Shown here: in pieces, positions 14,801-28,698 of the stretch
How the letters are laid out: each line of letters starts with the position of its first letter
How positions within the stretch are numbered: position 1 is the first letter of the stretch
From: Geosiphon pyriformis
Lineage: Eukaryota > Glomeromycota > Glomeromycetes > Archaeosporales > Geosiphonaceae
DNA length: 64,000 nucleotides
Assembly (NCBI GenBank): GCA_016748015.1
Contig: JAAOMT010000139.1
Coordinates: 1 to 64,000 of the forward strand
Direction of reading: 5' to 3'
Translations under genes and position numbers: made by a program
Notes under the pieces: model-generated
Seen by the model: only the letters and a program-made list of their open reading frames with translations
What the model was told of the DNA's origin: nothing
Database searches by the model: none

Positions 14801-17800
14801 CAATTTAAATAACCAAAAAAATAAGACAAATAGAACAACACATTATGTCTTGTATATAATAAAATTTTATCAAATAAAAAATTATGAAATAATATTTCCA
14901 ATAAAAAAAACATGTAATAAATTTTGTCAATATATTATTTTAATTAATAACTGAGCCCAAAAAAAACTTTATTTGCTCTTATTTACAATTAAGCAATAAA
15001 CCAATTAAATTTATATTTTTATAATAATAAAAAAATTTGAAAAAAATTATTATAAAATAAAAAAGTGTTATAATTAAAAAAATACATATCATAAAAAATA
15101 TTTCAATAATTATAGAAGAAATAAATAATTTGTTCATTGATAATCTTGAAGTAGTTTAAAACTAGTATTAAAAATTTGTCTTTATTTAAAAAAACCAAAA
15201 TAAAAACTAATCAATATTAATACAAAATTATGTAATTATTGCTTAATCTCTTGTTATTTTTAGTACTGTAATGAGTATAATTTTCTATTCAACTTATTAT
15301 TCTGAATACTTTATTTAATTACTAAAAAACCCCAAAAAAAGTATAATATAAACATAATAAATATTTAATTTCAAGAATTAAATAAGACTATTAAAATTGA
15401 ATAATAATTTGTCTATTTAGATCTTTTAAAAAAATTAAAATTAAAGTGATATAATAATAAAAATAAAAGAATATATTCTAAAAAAACATATATCAATAAT
15501 ATTAGATTTAATTTAAAATACTCTGAATAATTTTTTATAATTTTAGTACTTTATTTTTTGTAATTATAAATCTTAAAATAATGTTAAAAATTCTTGTTAG
15601 TACTATAATACAAATTATTTTTTAGTCTAATTTTACAAAAAAAATTGATATTAAAAGAAAAAGAATAAATATAAAATATTAAAAATATTATTATTATACT
15701 TTAAATTAATTTTAACTGATTTTATACTATTAAATTACAAAAAAAAATTGTTTAAACTATCTTTTTATTTTTTGTTAAAATATTTTATCTTACTTTAATA
15801 AGCACCTAAAAAAAATTAGATTTTATTGTTAAAGAGATCCAAAATTTGGATCTAATAAAAAAAAAATATACTAATTAATTATGTAAAAAAATCTAATAAC
15901 TAAGTAGAATTTATTTATACTAATATTGTTATTTTTATTTATTTATATTAATAGTATATTCTAAAAATTGATTAAAAAGTTTAGAATCAAGTTTTACTGT
16001 TTAAAACAGCCCTAAAAATTTGTTTTTTAGCCAATATTACAAATCTGTATATATTTGTTAAAGCTTACAAACACTTCAAAATTTCTATTTACAACTTTAT
16101 TGAAAATATTATTAAGATTTTCAAAAGAATTTTTATTGGTTTTATAACTTCAAATATATAAAATTCTAAAAAACTACAATTTATTCTAGATTTTATTTAA
16201 CTTTTTCTATTTTGTAACATTACTTTTTAAGTATAAAACCTGCTAAAAAAAATTAATAAGTTTAATCTTAAAAATTTGAGTACTTTATAATAAATACAAC
16301 TAAAAATTTTTTGAATCAATATGTTAATATTTTTGTCAATAAAAATGAATTTGCACTAATATTATAAAACACAAAATTAACATAAAAGATATTAAATTTA
16401 TTAAACAACAAGTTTATTAAGTAATTTTAAATAATAATAATTTGATTAAACAAAAAATACAGCAGATATTAAATAATAAATTAATTAAAAAATTGTTAAG
16501 TTATTGGTTTTTATTTATTATTTTAATTATAAAAAAGAAAGAAAAATTTTGTTTCTATGTCAATTATTAAAAATTTAATAGTATTATTCAAAAAACAACT
16601 ATTTAACTTTTTTAATTCAAGAAATTCTAAACAATTTAGAGAACAAGAAATAATTTTTATGATTAAACTTTGTCAATAAATATTGACAAGTTAAAATAGA
16701 TCTAATTAACAAAAAAAAAACTGCTTTTATTATTCGAGATAAAGATTTTAAGTTTAATATAATACTTTTTAAACTTTACAATATCTCTGTTATTTTCTAA
16801 TGTATAATAGATATTGTATACAAAAAAATACTATAAAAATTAATTATTGTTTACTTAAATAATATCAATGTATTCTTAAAAATATTTAATAATCATCTAT
16901 TCTATTTTTAACAAATTTTTAATTGCTTTTAAAATATTAAATTAAAACTTAATTTTAATAAATATTTTTTTGAAAAAACTAAACTGAAATTTTTAAGACA
17001 TATAATCAACAAAAATAGAATAAAACCAGATCTTGATAAAATTTAAAAAATTAAAAATTTTTTTTGTTTCAATCAATCTTTAAAAATTAAAAAAATTTTT
17101 AAGACTGATCAGATATTATTACAAATTTTTTAAAACTTTTTTAAACATATATAAAAAACTAACCAGTAAAAAACATTTAATTATTTCAAATAATAACTTA
17201 TTAAAGTTTTAATCTTAATTTACCCAAATTTTAATAAATATTTTATTGTAGTTACAAATGTTTTAAAAAATACATTAAAAGTCATCCTATTATAAATTAG
17301 ATTTGATAATTAAGAATATTTTATTATTTATGTTAGCTGTAATATTAATACTACTAAAAAAATATATAATGTTATTAATTTAAAGTGTTTTACTATTTAC
17401 TAAGCTGTATAAAATTAAAAATATTACTTTTACTAACTATTTAATTTATATATTAATTATAAAAGACTTATTTAATTATTTAACAAACCATAATTCAAAG
17501 AAAAATATGCAATATAAAGTACTTATCTACAGCAATTTTATACAAAATATATTATAAAAAAAGAACTAAAAATATTAATACTAACAGCTTATTAAGAATA
17601 ATTCAAATTTAATCTTATAATAATAAACACAACTATCTATTAATAATTATATTAATATCTGTTAATATTTTAGTTTAAGAAAAAACTATTTTATTCACAA
17701 TAACTAATTATTTTATTAAGAATACTAAAACTATACTATATTATAACAAATATAAAAAATAATAATAAAAAATAATCTTGTTTAACATATATTTTAATTT

Positions 17801-19628
17801 AATAACCAGATATTTTAATAAAAATACTACCTTAAAAAAAACAATTAATCTATATTATTGGTCAATAATATATAAAAATATTTTTAAATACATTCTTAAT
17901 TATAACTTTTATTAAAAAAGAAAAGAAATTAATATAACAGAACTACTTTAATTCATTCTAATTGAAAATTTATTTAATAAAATTAAGATTAATTTGGTTA
18001 AATTTTTTTTAATTACTATAAAAAAAATTAATATATTGTAGTAATTATAGATTATTTTACAAAATAACCAGAAGTTTAAGTCATTTCAATTGTAAATATT
18101 AAAATAATAACTGATTTTATATACCAAAATCTAATCTGTAGATATAGATATTCAAAAAAATTATTATTTAATCAAAAAACTTACTTTGTCAACAATACTT
18201 TAATAGAATTAAACCAATAATTTAAAATAAAATAACAATCATTATTATTATATTATTTTTAAACAAATGGATTAGTAAAATAATTTAATTAAATATTATA
18301 TAAAACATTAGTAAAAATAAATTACAAAATACACAAAAATAAGACTTATTTATACTCTTAATATTATTTACATATAAAACATTAAAGCAAAATACTATCC
18401 AATTTACATTATTTAAACTAGTTTATAGAAAAAAAACCACACTGTTTATTAAACTAAAAATACTTTTATTTTCAACAAAATGATTACTAAAAAAAACTTT
18501 CAAGTTATTTTGTATTAAAAACATACCAGCTTATAAAAACATTGGAAAACAATTGTAAAACAGTAGTTAACAATATTAGTAATTCTTAAAAATAACAGAA
18601 AAAAAAACATAATAATTGCCTACCAAACTAATTAGTTGAATTTAAGATTAAAAACCAAGTATTGTTATATTATATTAAAGCTAAAAAACAGTAAAATGGA
18701 AAGTTTGATTTAAAGTAAGACAAAACATTTCACATACATAAAGTTTTAAACAATAAAACTTACAAACTATAATTAAAAAATAGAATTTTAAAAAAAGCTG
18801 TACATAAAAATTACCTAAAAATTTATTATACAATACAAAAATTATTATTATTTATATCTTAATTAGAAATACAAATTTTATTAATTAAACTTGAAAATAT
18901 ATATGAAATTTAGAACCAATTATTATCATTGAACACAATTTATATACAAAAATTTAAATTATATAAAATAAATATATAAATACTAAAAAGATGAAAAAAA
19001 AGTTATTGATATTCTTAATATGAACTTTTTAGACAAAATTTTAAAAACTTCACAACAATTATTTAAAACAATTCAATAATTTACAATATCAATAAAAATT
19101 ATAATTAATAAAAAAAAGATATAATACAAAAATACAAACAAAAAAAGAATAAACAAAAGTTTAACTAGAATTGAATATTTTTATTCTTATAAATGATTAA
19201 AAAAAATGTATACTTAAATATTTAAAAAAATTAAAAGAATAGACTCTTAAAATCTCCAAAAAATGAAAAAAAAACTTTTATTAACATACTGATTCTTTAA
19301 AATTAATAAAAAATTAAACTTATAAATATTATACTTAAATATTAATAAACAAATATTTAACAAAAAAGCTTTTAAACAAATAGAAAAATTTATTAAAAGA
19401 AATAACTTAATAATATATTATAAAACAATATATTAATTATATTTAGTATTTAAATATTGTTTAGTCATATTATTAGACAATTTATTAAAATTTATTATAG
19501 TTAATAACATAAGATAAATAACAAATTTCCAGTTTAAAAAACTACAAAAAACAATATTCAACATAATAATTAAATATTATACTAAAAAACAATTTTTAAA
19601 TATACATATAATTTTGCAAAAACTCAAT

Positions 19629-19646
19629 TTTAAAAGGGAAAAATAA
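19629..19646 (+). promoter_or_regulatory. Polypurine tract of the plus-strand Gypsy element
   Basis: A mostly purine run containing AAAAGGGAAAAATAA lies directly before the TGTTAT start of the 3' LTR, where the plus-strand primer of an LTR retroelement is expected. It is one of the few G-rich spots in this region. Confidence 0.5.
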
Positions 19647-20640
19647 TGTTATCTGAATAAAAAAACCAATTTAAAACTATTAAAAAAACGTGACTAATAC
19701 ATAATAATATAAAAAAAACATGAAATAATACAAAATAATATAAAATAATTTAAGATAATACAAGATAATACACAATAACATAAAATAGCACAGAATAATT
19801 AATTATAGTATAAAATAACTAGTTATAATATAAAAAAATAAAGCAATTATAGAAATAATAAGTAATATTTAGTAATAATAAGCAACTAAAAACAATTTTG
19901 TAAAATCAAAAATATATATAAAAATAAGTAGCTTTAGCAAATAAAAAAAAACAATAAGAAAAACAAAAATTACTTTTTTCTTAATATTATAAAAACATAA
20001 TTTAAAATTAACTTTATTATATATATATTTGTAAATTAATTCAATAAAATATTCTTATTTTAAATTATTTATATATAATTTTAATATTTTAATTGTTAAA
20101 AATTAAATCAATTATCTTTGTTACTTTTGTTTCAAGTCAGATGTTATTAATATAAAATAGTTTTGGAACTTTAATAACTTGGACCAATTGCTTTTAATTA
20201 CAATAATTAATAATATTAATTTTTTTTTTTTATTCTTTTTATTTTTTTTATTTTTTCTTGTGTAAAATAACAATATTGAAAATTAACTGTTTGAAAATAA
20301 ACTTTATAATAATCTGATAAAAGAAAAAAGCTTTTTTTAAATTTAGATATTAACTTTATCTTGTTAGTTCATTAAAAAAGCAAAAAAACAATATTAGACT
20401 TTAATAATTGTGCTTACTAATTCAGAGAAAAATATAACAAAAACAACACAATTATAAAAACCAAAACTCAGTGCTTTATAACAAAAAAACTTAATAAATA
20501 TAACTTTAAACAAGAAAAATTTTTAAAGATTAATAAATAATTTAATTAAAAAAACTATTATATTAATATTTAATTAACTTTTAATATTAAATTATAAACA
20601 CTAAAAGTTATAATTCTATTCTATTAAGTTTATCAATAAT
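19647..20640 (+). repeat. 3' LTR of the plus-strand Gypsy element
   Basis: Starts TGTTATCTGAA and aligns with 10921-11890 throughout. The many differences between the two LTRs indicate an old insertion, a high mutation rate, or both. Confidence 0.75.
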
Positions 20641-21585
20641 AATATTATTTAGAAATTAAAATAAGAATTTTAAACTTTTGTTTAAATTAAGTAATAAAAA
20701 AGATATTATTTTCTTTAATATTTTTAAAAGTCTATTTTTCTATTCTTTAGAAAGCATCAACAGTGGTTTTTTATAAAAACCAAATAGCAAAAAAGTCTTA
20801 AAGATAGCCATTAATTATTTGAAACTTATAATTATTATTATATTGGTTGATTATTGTTGTTTTTTTAAAATTATTTAACTATTTACTTGGATCTTATATA
20901 TTATTTTTAAATAAGAATAATAGAATATTGTTTTTTTGTCTTAAAACAGTTTGTATATTTTAGAAAACAGCCAAAATGTTTGCTTACATAAGATTATTAA
21001 CTATTAATTTAGAAGTAACTGTTTTTGTAAAAAAATTTAATTTACTTAAAAAACAATTAAAAACAAAAACAATTTGATAGTTTTTTTCTTTTGTTTTAAA
21101 AAAAGTTTTAACTAATTAATAAACACCAATCCAAATATAAATTTGATAATTCAAAATATTTTAAATCAAAGAACTGTTATTTAAAAATTGTGAAGTATAA
21201 GAGCTAATTAATAATATTATTTTTTTTTAAAAGAATTTTTAAAATAAGTTTAATTAAAGAAATATATAGTATAAACTATATAAATTTCAGTTGAATATTT
21301 GTTTAAAAACCAGTTTTAAAAGTTTTGGAATTGTTTACTAAATTGATTTTGAATAAAAAAACAAATTAAACAGAAAAGCAAAAAATTGAGTTCAATAAAG
21401 TCTAAATTATTTTTGTTGTATACTTTAAAGTATTTTTTTAATTATTATAATAAGTATAAATAATCATTTATATAATAAAAAATAAATAAAATTTTTGACA
21501 ACTTCATAAAAAGCACTATTTTTATGTTATAAATTAAAGTAACAAGCTAATAAATAGCAAGGTAATACAATATTATATAGTAATA
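20640..21585 (-). mobile_element. AT-rich remnant, probable 5' part of the old minus-strand Gypsy
   Basis: No motif survives. Position between the plus-strand Gypsy and the second probable LTR (21585-22215) makes it the likely gag-side remainder of the minus-strand element. Confidence 0.35.
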
Positions 21586-22215
21586 AAAATAATCAAAAAA
21601 AAATTTAACTTTAAAAAACAAATTAAATTGATATAAATTCAATATATAAGATTAATTTTATAAATATTTTAGTCACTATTCTTTTTAAAAGATAATAAGA
21701 AAATTTAAAAGTAAAGAAATAATCTATATTATTAACAAAAAATAATACATTAATATAATTTTATATCTTATATTAGCACTTTTAAAATTTAATATTAAAT
21801 ATTAATTGCATTTTTTAATAATATTTATTCAATAATTTTTAAAATTAACAATTATAAGTAAATATTAATAAGTAAATTTTTATTACAAAAATGTTCAAAT
21901 ACTTAAAAAGATTTGGAAAAAAAAATAAATTAATTAAAAAAAAAAAAATATTTAGAAGTAATTTTTATTACTTTAATTTATATATATTTTATATGATTAT
22001 ATATGTTTTTTTAAAGCTAAAAAAAATATTATTTATATAACTATTTAAAGTAATCAATAATTAGATCAGTAACTAAATTAACAATCAAATTATTAATTAG
22101 GTTAATAATTAAATTAAAAATTATTTTCTAAAAATAAAATAGCTAATTATATGATATCAATAGCTAATAGATATAATAATTAATAAAAACTATGGCTTTT
22201 AACCATAATAGTATC
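21585..22215 (-). repeat. Probable LTR of the old Gypsy element (copy 2)
   Basis: Same-orientation match to 1785-2450 from AATAATCAA through AAAAACTATGG. The match ends at about the same point in both copies. Confidence 0.6.
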
Positions 22216-22229
22216 TTTAATTTACTAAA

Positions 22230-25200
22230 ATATTAGAGGATTATTTTATTTTAGCTCAAAATATTTTTTTTACAAATCAATTTAAATAAAAATTTATTTT
22301 AAAAAAAAACATAAATTTTTTTAATTTTTTTAAAATTTTTTTTTATATTAATAGTTTAAAATTGATTAGTTATTAATTTTAATATAGTTAATAACTTTCA
22401 AATTTTAATTCAAAATAAATTTTTTAACATATTTTTTATTTTTTTTTAAATTTTTTTATATTATTAGTAGTTTACAATTAAAATTTTTTGTAAAAAGTTA
22501 ATTTTTACAACAAAATAACTACACATATTTTAAAAAATTTACAGATAAAATTTTTTTATAAAAGAATTGACTTTTATTGCAAAATAACTATATAAATAAT
22601 TAGTACAGAATTGGTTATTTTATTATAAATCCAACAGCATATACAATTCAAAATATAAAAAATACTTTAAAAGAGAAATTAGTTTATTAGCTTTTATTAA
22701 TAGAAAAATTGACAGCAAAATAGCATTAATATTTAGAAAAAAATAAAAAAATTTTTAATAATATTTAATATTCTCTTAAAAACAATATAGCAACAATTAT
22801 ATCTGACATAATAACTTTAAAGTACTATTAATTAATTTATACTTATTATAAATAATAATTTGAAATTTAAAATAGAATTATAGCTTTTAAAAAGACACTT
22901 TTTTAATATATTAAAAACCAAATTAATAATTATTTTTTGAAAATTACAATATTATAAATATTGAAAAAAAGCTTCTTAAAAATTTAATTACACTTTTTTT
23001 AGCTTTACTTGCTTAAGTTTAGATATTAAATTCACTTTTTAATCAATTTTTAAGACCAAAAAACTTTACCAAAAGTTCTATCCAATAGTCAAAACTAATT
23101 TATACTAATATTAATTTTCTTGATTATTTAACTAAAAACCAAAATAAAAATTCAAAGACATTAATTAATAAAGAAAATATTTTTAAATTTATTAAAAACA
23201 AAAATAAAATAATAGAAAAATGACTATTGTTTATATTGTAAAGATTTCATATTTTTCTGAAAAAAATATTAAAACCAATTTTTAAAAATAGTTTAATCAA
23301 ATTATTAAGACAGAAAATATAAACAAATAAAATATAGTGAAAATATCATAAGCAATTTTTTATTTTTTAAAAAAAACTGTTAGTAAATAGTTTAAAAATT
23401 TGGCCAACTTTTTTGCAGATTGGCAAGTTTTCAAAACTGTTTTTTTTAAACAGTTTACTAATAACAATGCTTTAATTATTTTTTAAAATCATTTTTAAAA
23501 TATTAAACAAGAATTATTTAAATCTGTTATAATTTATATTAAAAAAAATTTGTTAATTAAAAACAAATGCTTACTATTTTAATATTTAAATTTTGGATTA
23601 ATTTATTATTAATTTAAAAAATAAATAATTTAAGATAATTTATTTATATAACTTAACAGATTTAATTACTATTATTTAATATGTTAAAAACTACAAAATA
23701 ATAATAAAAAAAGCAAATTGCACCAAACTTGTTAATTTAGCCATAGAAAAAACAGTTAAGAAATTAAAAAAAAATTAATTAGCTTATTAAAAAAGTCAAA
23801 ATATATTTAATTAATTAACAACAGAAATATTAATTACTATAAAAACAAAACCAAAAAAATCTATTATTATCTAATAACAACCAAATTTAACAATTAATTT
23901 GTTATTATTATAAAATTTTAGAATATTAAAAACATAATTGCCAAAAAATGCAAAAAAATTAATAATAACAGAATAATTAATGTTATTTTTTATTATAATA
24001 ATAATTTTATAATTTACTATTATTTACCAAAACTTTAACCTATTTATTATTAGTTTGCTTTACTATAACAATAGTATTATCAATTATTTTTAACTCAAAA
24101 TTATCAACTATTAGCAAAAAAATTAGTTCAATCTAATTAATTTACACTATATAATTGCTTTTATATTGGCAATAACAGATTTGGTTTTAATAATTAATTA
24201 ATACTTTATAATAATAATCAACAACTACTTAGATATTTTTACATTTAATTTAGTTATTTTATAATACCAAAAAACCAAAACTTTTATCATATTATATTTT
24301 TAAAAGATAAAACAACACAACAACAAAATTTTTTTTACAACAACAATACAATTTTACTTACAAAAATAACTGTAAATATCAATATTTTAAATATTTTTTT
24401 ATTTGAATTTAAAATAAACAAATTATTTTTTCTATTTAGCAATATAATAGCTTTAAAACAAAAAACATGTATAATAATATATATTAAAGCTAAAATTAAA
24501 GAAAAATTAATTTGATTAATCTTAAATAATAACTTTACTAAAAACATTATTATTTATTAATTGATATAACAATTAAAAAAAAGATTAACAAATTTATCCA
24601 AACAATAATTGTCATTGCCAATAATATAAAAAAGATTCCTATAAAAAAAATTGATAACTTCTTTTTTTTAATTAATGAAATTATTATTTTAATCAAAATT
24701 CTTATTATAGATGTACTTTAATATTAAGTTTTTATTAAAAATAATTAATTTTTCAAAGCCAATACAAATTTAAATTAAGAAACTTAAGAATTAAAAATTT
24801 TTTACCAAGAACAACACACCAAAATACTTGTTATTTGTAATATTTTTAACAAATAATTCAAAAAAACCTCAGTTTTTAAATTTAAAAAAAAACCAATTAT
24901 TAAAACTTATATAATACTTAAATTTGGTCTAATTAGACTGAAAAAACAGAATAATAATTATTTAAAACACCTATATTATAATTAATATTATTATAAGTTA
25001 AAAATATCAATTAATAATTTATATTAATAATTAAACAAACCAATAATTAATATGTTTTTTACTTAAAATTACAATCTAAAAAACAATTAGCTTATATCTT
25101 ACTTAATTACAAGAATTGTAACAAAAAGTTTTTATTTATAAAAGTTTGTATATTATTAGAAAAAAAATATGAAACTTGTATTTATTATTATTATAAAACT

Positions 25201-26383
25201 TATTACAAAAAACAATTTAGTAGTTTTAAATAAAGTGAAAAATAAAACAATATATTATATCTTATATATAAAAAATTAATATTAAAAAAATACAATTAAA
25301 TTGATATTATAATAAAAAAAAAGTTTGTAATTAGATCTGCTAATATGTTTTGTTTATTTTAAGAAAAGTAAAATATAGAACATTTTTTATCGCAACTTAT
25401 AATAATGTTCTTAATAAATTCTATTATTATTTATATTGTACTAAAATAATTTATGAATTAATAATGATTTTAATTAATAAAAAATTTCAGCAAATATTTG
25501 TTAAACAAAAAAAGCTAAATACATTAAATATATAATAAAATTAGCTAAATTTAACTATAAAAACAAAATAAAACTTTATTACTTGACTTTTAATCATGTC
25601 TATCTTTTAAAAAAAACTTAAATACAATAATTAAAACAAATAAACATTCAATTTTGCAAAAAATATATTATGTTTATAATAATTAATAATGTTTTAAATA
25701 TTATGTCTTATAAAAAATACCAATAAAAGTTTTAACAACTTCTATCTACTTTATTTAAAACTAATCTGCTTTATTACTCAAATATTTTAACAAAAATAGT
25801 CAAAAAAACAAGTCAAAAAAATTCATAAAATTGATACAGAATATAATTTTTAATATTTAAGAAAAAATATCTTTATTTTAAAACCAAAATTACTTACAAA
25901 AAATTAATTTTAAAATTCTGTCAAGAACAATAATACAAATTGTTTTTTAATTATTATTAAGAAGCAAAAAAATTAACATTAAAAAAAGAATTATTAATAC
26001 AGAATATATTAAAAACATTATAGTAATACTTTAAAATAAATTTAAAAAATCTTTTAAAATTAAACATGTCAAAAAAATTGCTCAAGCTATTTATTTATTT
26101 TTAATTAATATTTTAAATTTACAATTAGTTTAAAATCAAGAAAAACTTAGCAAAAATAAAAAAAAACTCAAAATTTTAAATCAATTAAATAATTCACAAT
26201 TTTAGTAAACATGAATTTTAATATACAGAATAAATCTTATTAGATTCTTAGATTATTATAAACAATTATTATTCTATCTTTTAAAAAAATTCATAAAACA
26301 TATACTTATTTAATACTTATTACTATTCAACAAATTTTTGAATTCAATAAACAAATTTGCAAAGAATATAAAATTTCAATTTC
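22230..26383 (+). mobile_element. Heavily decayed retroelement sequence, probably Gypsy gag/protease side
   Basis: The segment 22230-22790 recurs in the same orientation at about 29280-29790, possibly as LTRs. At about 23229-23262 the plus strand contains CLYC followed, one frame over, by RFHIF, which could be a degraded CCHC zinc knuckle. The stretch 25,900-26,150 resembles 15,560-15,800 inside the plus-strand Gypsy element. The short open frames at 24335-24547 and 25350-25535 resemble nothing. The right end is cut by the ORF1-only LINE at 26,394. Confidence 0.4.
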
Positions 26384-26440
26384 AAATATTTATATTTTTA
26401 TTAATTAAAAAATCAAAAGCTTTTTGTCTCCTTAATTTTA

Positions 26441-28493
26441 TGATTATGACCAGAGCAAAGAGTAAAAAAGCTGCACCTAATATTTGTCCTGAAATATTTA
26501 ATAAAATTTCAATCAGAGGAGCTCTCTCTGTTGTAGAAGCAACTAGACAAAATGTTTTAAAAGCTTTCCCTTTATCTAGTAATTGTAATAAGCTGTCTTT
26601 GATAGCCACTGAAGCAATTTCCTTATCTTTGGCTGGTTTTTCACCAGTCAAAGTTCTCTCAAAGAGACACACTTGAGTTAATCTTAGTGTTGCCTCCACC
26701 CTGACTAAGAGCCCAAAAGTTTTTAATAATAAACCAGTAAATAAGCTGGTTTTCCCCTCCATAGATTCAACACTTGGTGCTACTAGCATCACTTCTTCAA
26801 AAAAATGATCAAAAAGACCAAAAGTTTAGAAAAGTGGGAGCAGTCACTTGTCTCTGCTATTGTTACACCGAACCTCTTTGTGGTTTCCAATGAGATCTTA
26901 GATGAGATCTCCATAGCATCATCCAGCACATCATCTAAGATAGGCCAAGATTAACCACTGGTTGTGTTGCCAAATGTAGTGTCTTCTGACAAATTATTGC
27001 CAGTTTTAGAAACAAATCAATCTCCTCCTGTTGAGTTACTTGTTCTTGGGAACTGGGCTGATTAAATGGAAACTGAATCATTTTCTTCTCTAGTTTTTGG
27101 TGCTCTTTCTGGTGGTGCTTGGAAAACTATTACTAGTTATCAAAGGTTTGCTGGGTGGGTGGCCTCTATTCTGGTGTCTGGTGCTATTTTTAAAATCAAA
27201 TTGGCTCATGTTAAGGCTGTTTTTCAGTTTGTACATGGTTTTTTAGGTGCTAAATCTGTTTCAAAAGACAATATGAAGCTTTTCTGTATGGAGTTTGCTT
27301 CTCAACAGTCTTTGGAAGCTGCATTTCTGATTGAGCTTACAAGCTCTGTTCATTTGGTTACTCTCAAAATTGCCAAGTCTTTGGTGGTTTCTGAATCTGT
27401 TTCCCTTTCTGCTGCTGTTGCACTGCGAGATGTGCCCTTGAGTGTGTCTGCTGCTGATATTAAGACAGCTTTTAGTGTGTTTGGTAGTGTTGCTTATGTT
27501 ATGCTGAAGCCTGCTGGCATTTGGCTGTACGTGGTGGTTTATTTTGAAAAGTTGGATTCTGCTGTGTCTGTTTTGAATTATTGGTCAGTTTTGGTAAGCA
27601 AGAATAGTATTAGAATCTTTCCTCTGATGAATCAAAATAAGACTATTTTGTCTTGTGATATGTTTAAGGCCAAGTTGGTCAATTTCTCTTCTGGCTGTAC
27701 TGCCTTTGAGATTAGTGATATGATCTCCCAGGTTGGTGGCCAGACATGTTTTATTCCTCATTCACCTGATTCTGGTCATTGTTCCCAGTTTGCTCTGGTT
27801 ACATTTGGTTCCTGAATTGATTTGGACTCTGCAATCATTAAAACTGATACCTTAAGAAAATGCTGTATTTGGTGGAAAACTCCTGGTTGTCAGCAATGCT
27901 TTAGGTGTCAAAAAGTGGGCCATTTGACTGTTGACTGCAAAGTTTCTCTGTTTCCTCCTCCTAAGGCTCCCAAGATGTTCAAACCACATTTTGTTGGTTC
28001 TTTGTCTTATGCTAAAGCATCTGCTTCCTCTGTTATGTCTGAATTTCCTTCTTTGGTGGCTTCTACTCCTTCTGTAACTGTTGTTGATCCTGCTATTGGG
28101 TCCAGATTGAACTCTTTGGAAAAGCAAATTTCGAATTTGGCTGCCTTGGTAAAGTTTATTGTTGAGTCTGTTGGCTCTTTGGTTGTCTTGATATCTCGTT
28201 TCCTTGATGATAATGCCGTTAAGACTGTGCAGTTAAAAAAAAATCTCTTTTCTATGAAATATGCTTTTAACAATTTTGCCAATTTTCTGGTTGGTGTGTC
28301 TAAGAATATTGCTTGTCTTAGATTTGAAGTTGACTTTGGTGGCATGGATTATGATAATATACAGGCCACCAAATCTTTTTTTTTGAGTGAAAACACTGTT
28401 GAGCATGTTGTTACTTTGTGGCAGATGTCGGATGCTAAGGTTAGAAGTAGTATTGAATCTACTAGATTGTTTCTTAGTGAGTTTTATTTTTGA
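26441..28493 (+). pseudogene. LINE ORF1 protein (RNA-binding, CCHC), broken
   Basis: Nucleic-acid-binding ORF1 protein of the LINE family, expected to coat element RNA. From the ATG at 26441 the frame runs to an in-frame TGA (26674) and a frameshift in an A7 run (26799-26805). It then continues in a second frame through TAA stops at 26952 and 27063 and a TGA at 27813, ending at TGA 28491-28493. The central part (about 27420-27810) resembles the RRM-like region of ORF1 in the full-length copy. A CCHC zinc knuckle, CFRCQKVGHLTVDC, lies at about 27897-27938 and is intact. The longest uninterrupted piece starts at ATG 27066. Four of the five lesions are transition-type stops. It could only make fragments today. 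Confidence 0.7.
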
Positions 28494-28569
28494 TTCTAGG
28501 CATCTGAATGGTGTTATTGAAAAATTCATAAGTTGGGGTTATTTTCACCTCTTATTGTTTTAGCATAGT

Positions 28570-28698
28570 GTGTTCTTGACTGGTCTGAATGGCTGGTCAC
28601 ATATAGAAAACGCATGATTAGCACTTAATTTAGATTGATTTTTTAATGTATTGTTTTAGGTAGCTTTTGGGTCTCGCTCGTTAAATAAAAAGAAAAAA
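28570..28698 (+). repeat. Shared LINE 3' tail, copy in the ORF1-only element
   Basis: Homologous to 36867-36997, although the sequence before it (ORF1 end) is unrelated to the ORF2 end there. The tail is probably the recognition region for the LINE reverse transcriptase. Confidence 0.65.

Larger units (their letters stand above)
10921..20640 (+). mobile_element. Decayed Ty3/Gypsy LTR retrotransposon, plus strand
   Basis: Two direct repeats of about 970-990 bp, both starting TGTTAT, bound an interior of about 7.8 kb. The reverse transcriptase is readable through stops at about 16,690-17,100: FKLYNI for FGLxNA, VYLNNI for VYLDDI (about 16,849-16,866), and FLRHIINKNRIKPD for the FLGHxIS box. 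An integrase-like stretch follows at about 18,020-18,290, including NKWISKII where Gypsy integrases have an NGLVERFNK-like motif. A purine-rich tract (19629-19646) precedes the 3' LTR. The order RT then integrase identifies Gypsy rather than Copia. All coding frames are destroyed. Target-site duplications could not be identified. Confidence 0.75.
26394..28698 (+). mobile_element. ORF1-only LINE derivative (non-autonomous)
   Basis: A sharply GC-richer block with a LINE-type ORF1 (26441-28493), followed directly by about 130 bp (28570-28698) matching the 3' tail of the full-length LINE at 36867-36997 (TGGTCTGAATG, CTGGTCACAT, GCATGATT, TTGTTAAAT-like end, A-rich tail). No endonuclease or reverse transcriptase is present. 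The decamer AAATATTTAT occurs at 26384-26393 and again at 28699-28708 just after the A tail, a plausible target-site duplication. This looks like an internally deleted or ORF1-only element mobilised in trans. Confidence 0.65.

Noticed and set aside
24335-25535. Short open frames in the AT-rich region
   Set aside because: Ile/Lys/Asn/Phe-rich translations of AT-rich DNA without motifs or plausible starts.
26382-26792. 136-codon minus-strand open frame
   Set aside because: Antisense to the LINE ORF1 start, whose plus-strand reading continues into the rest of ORF1.
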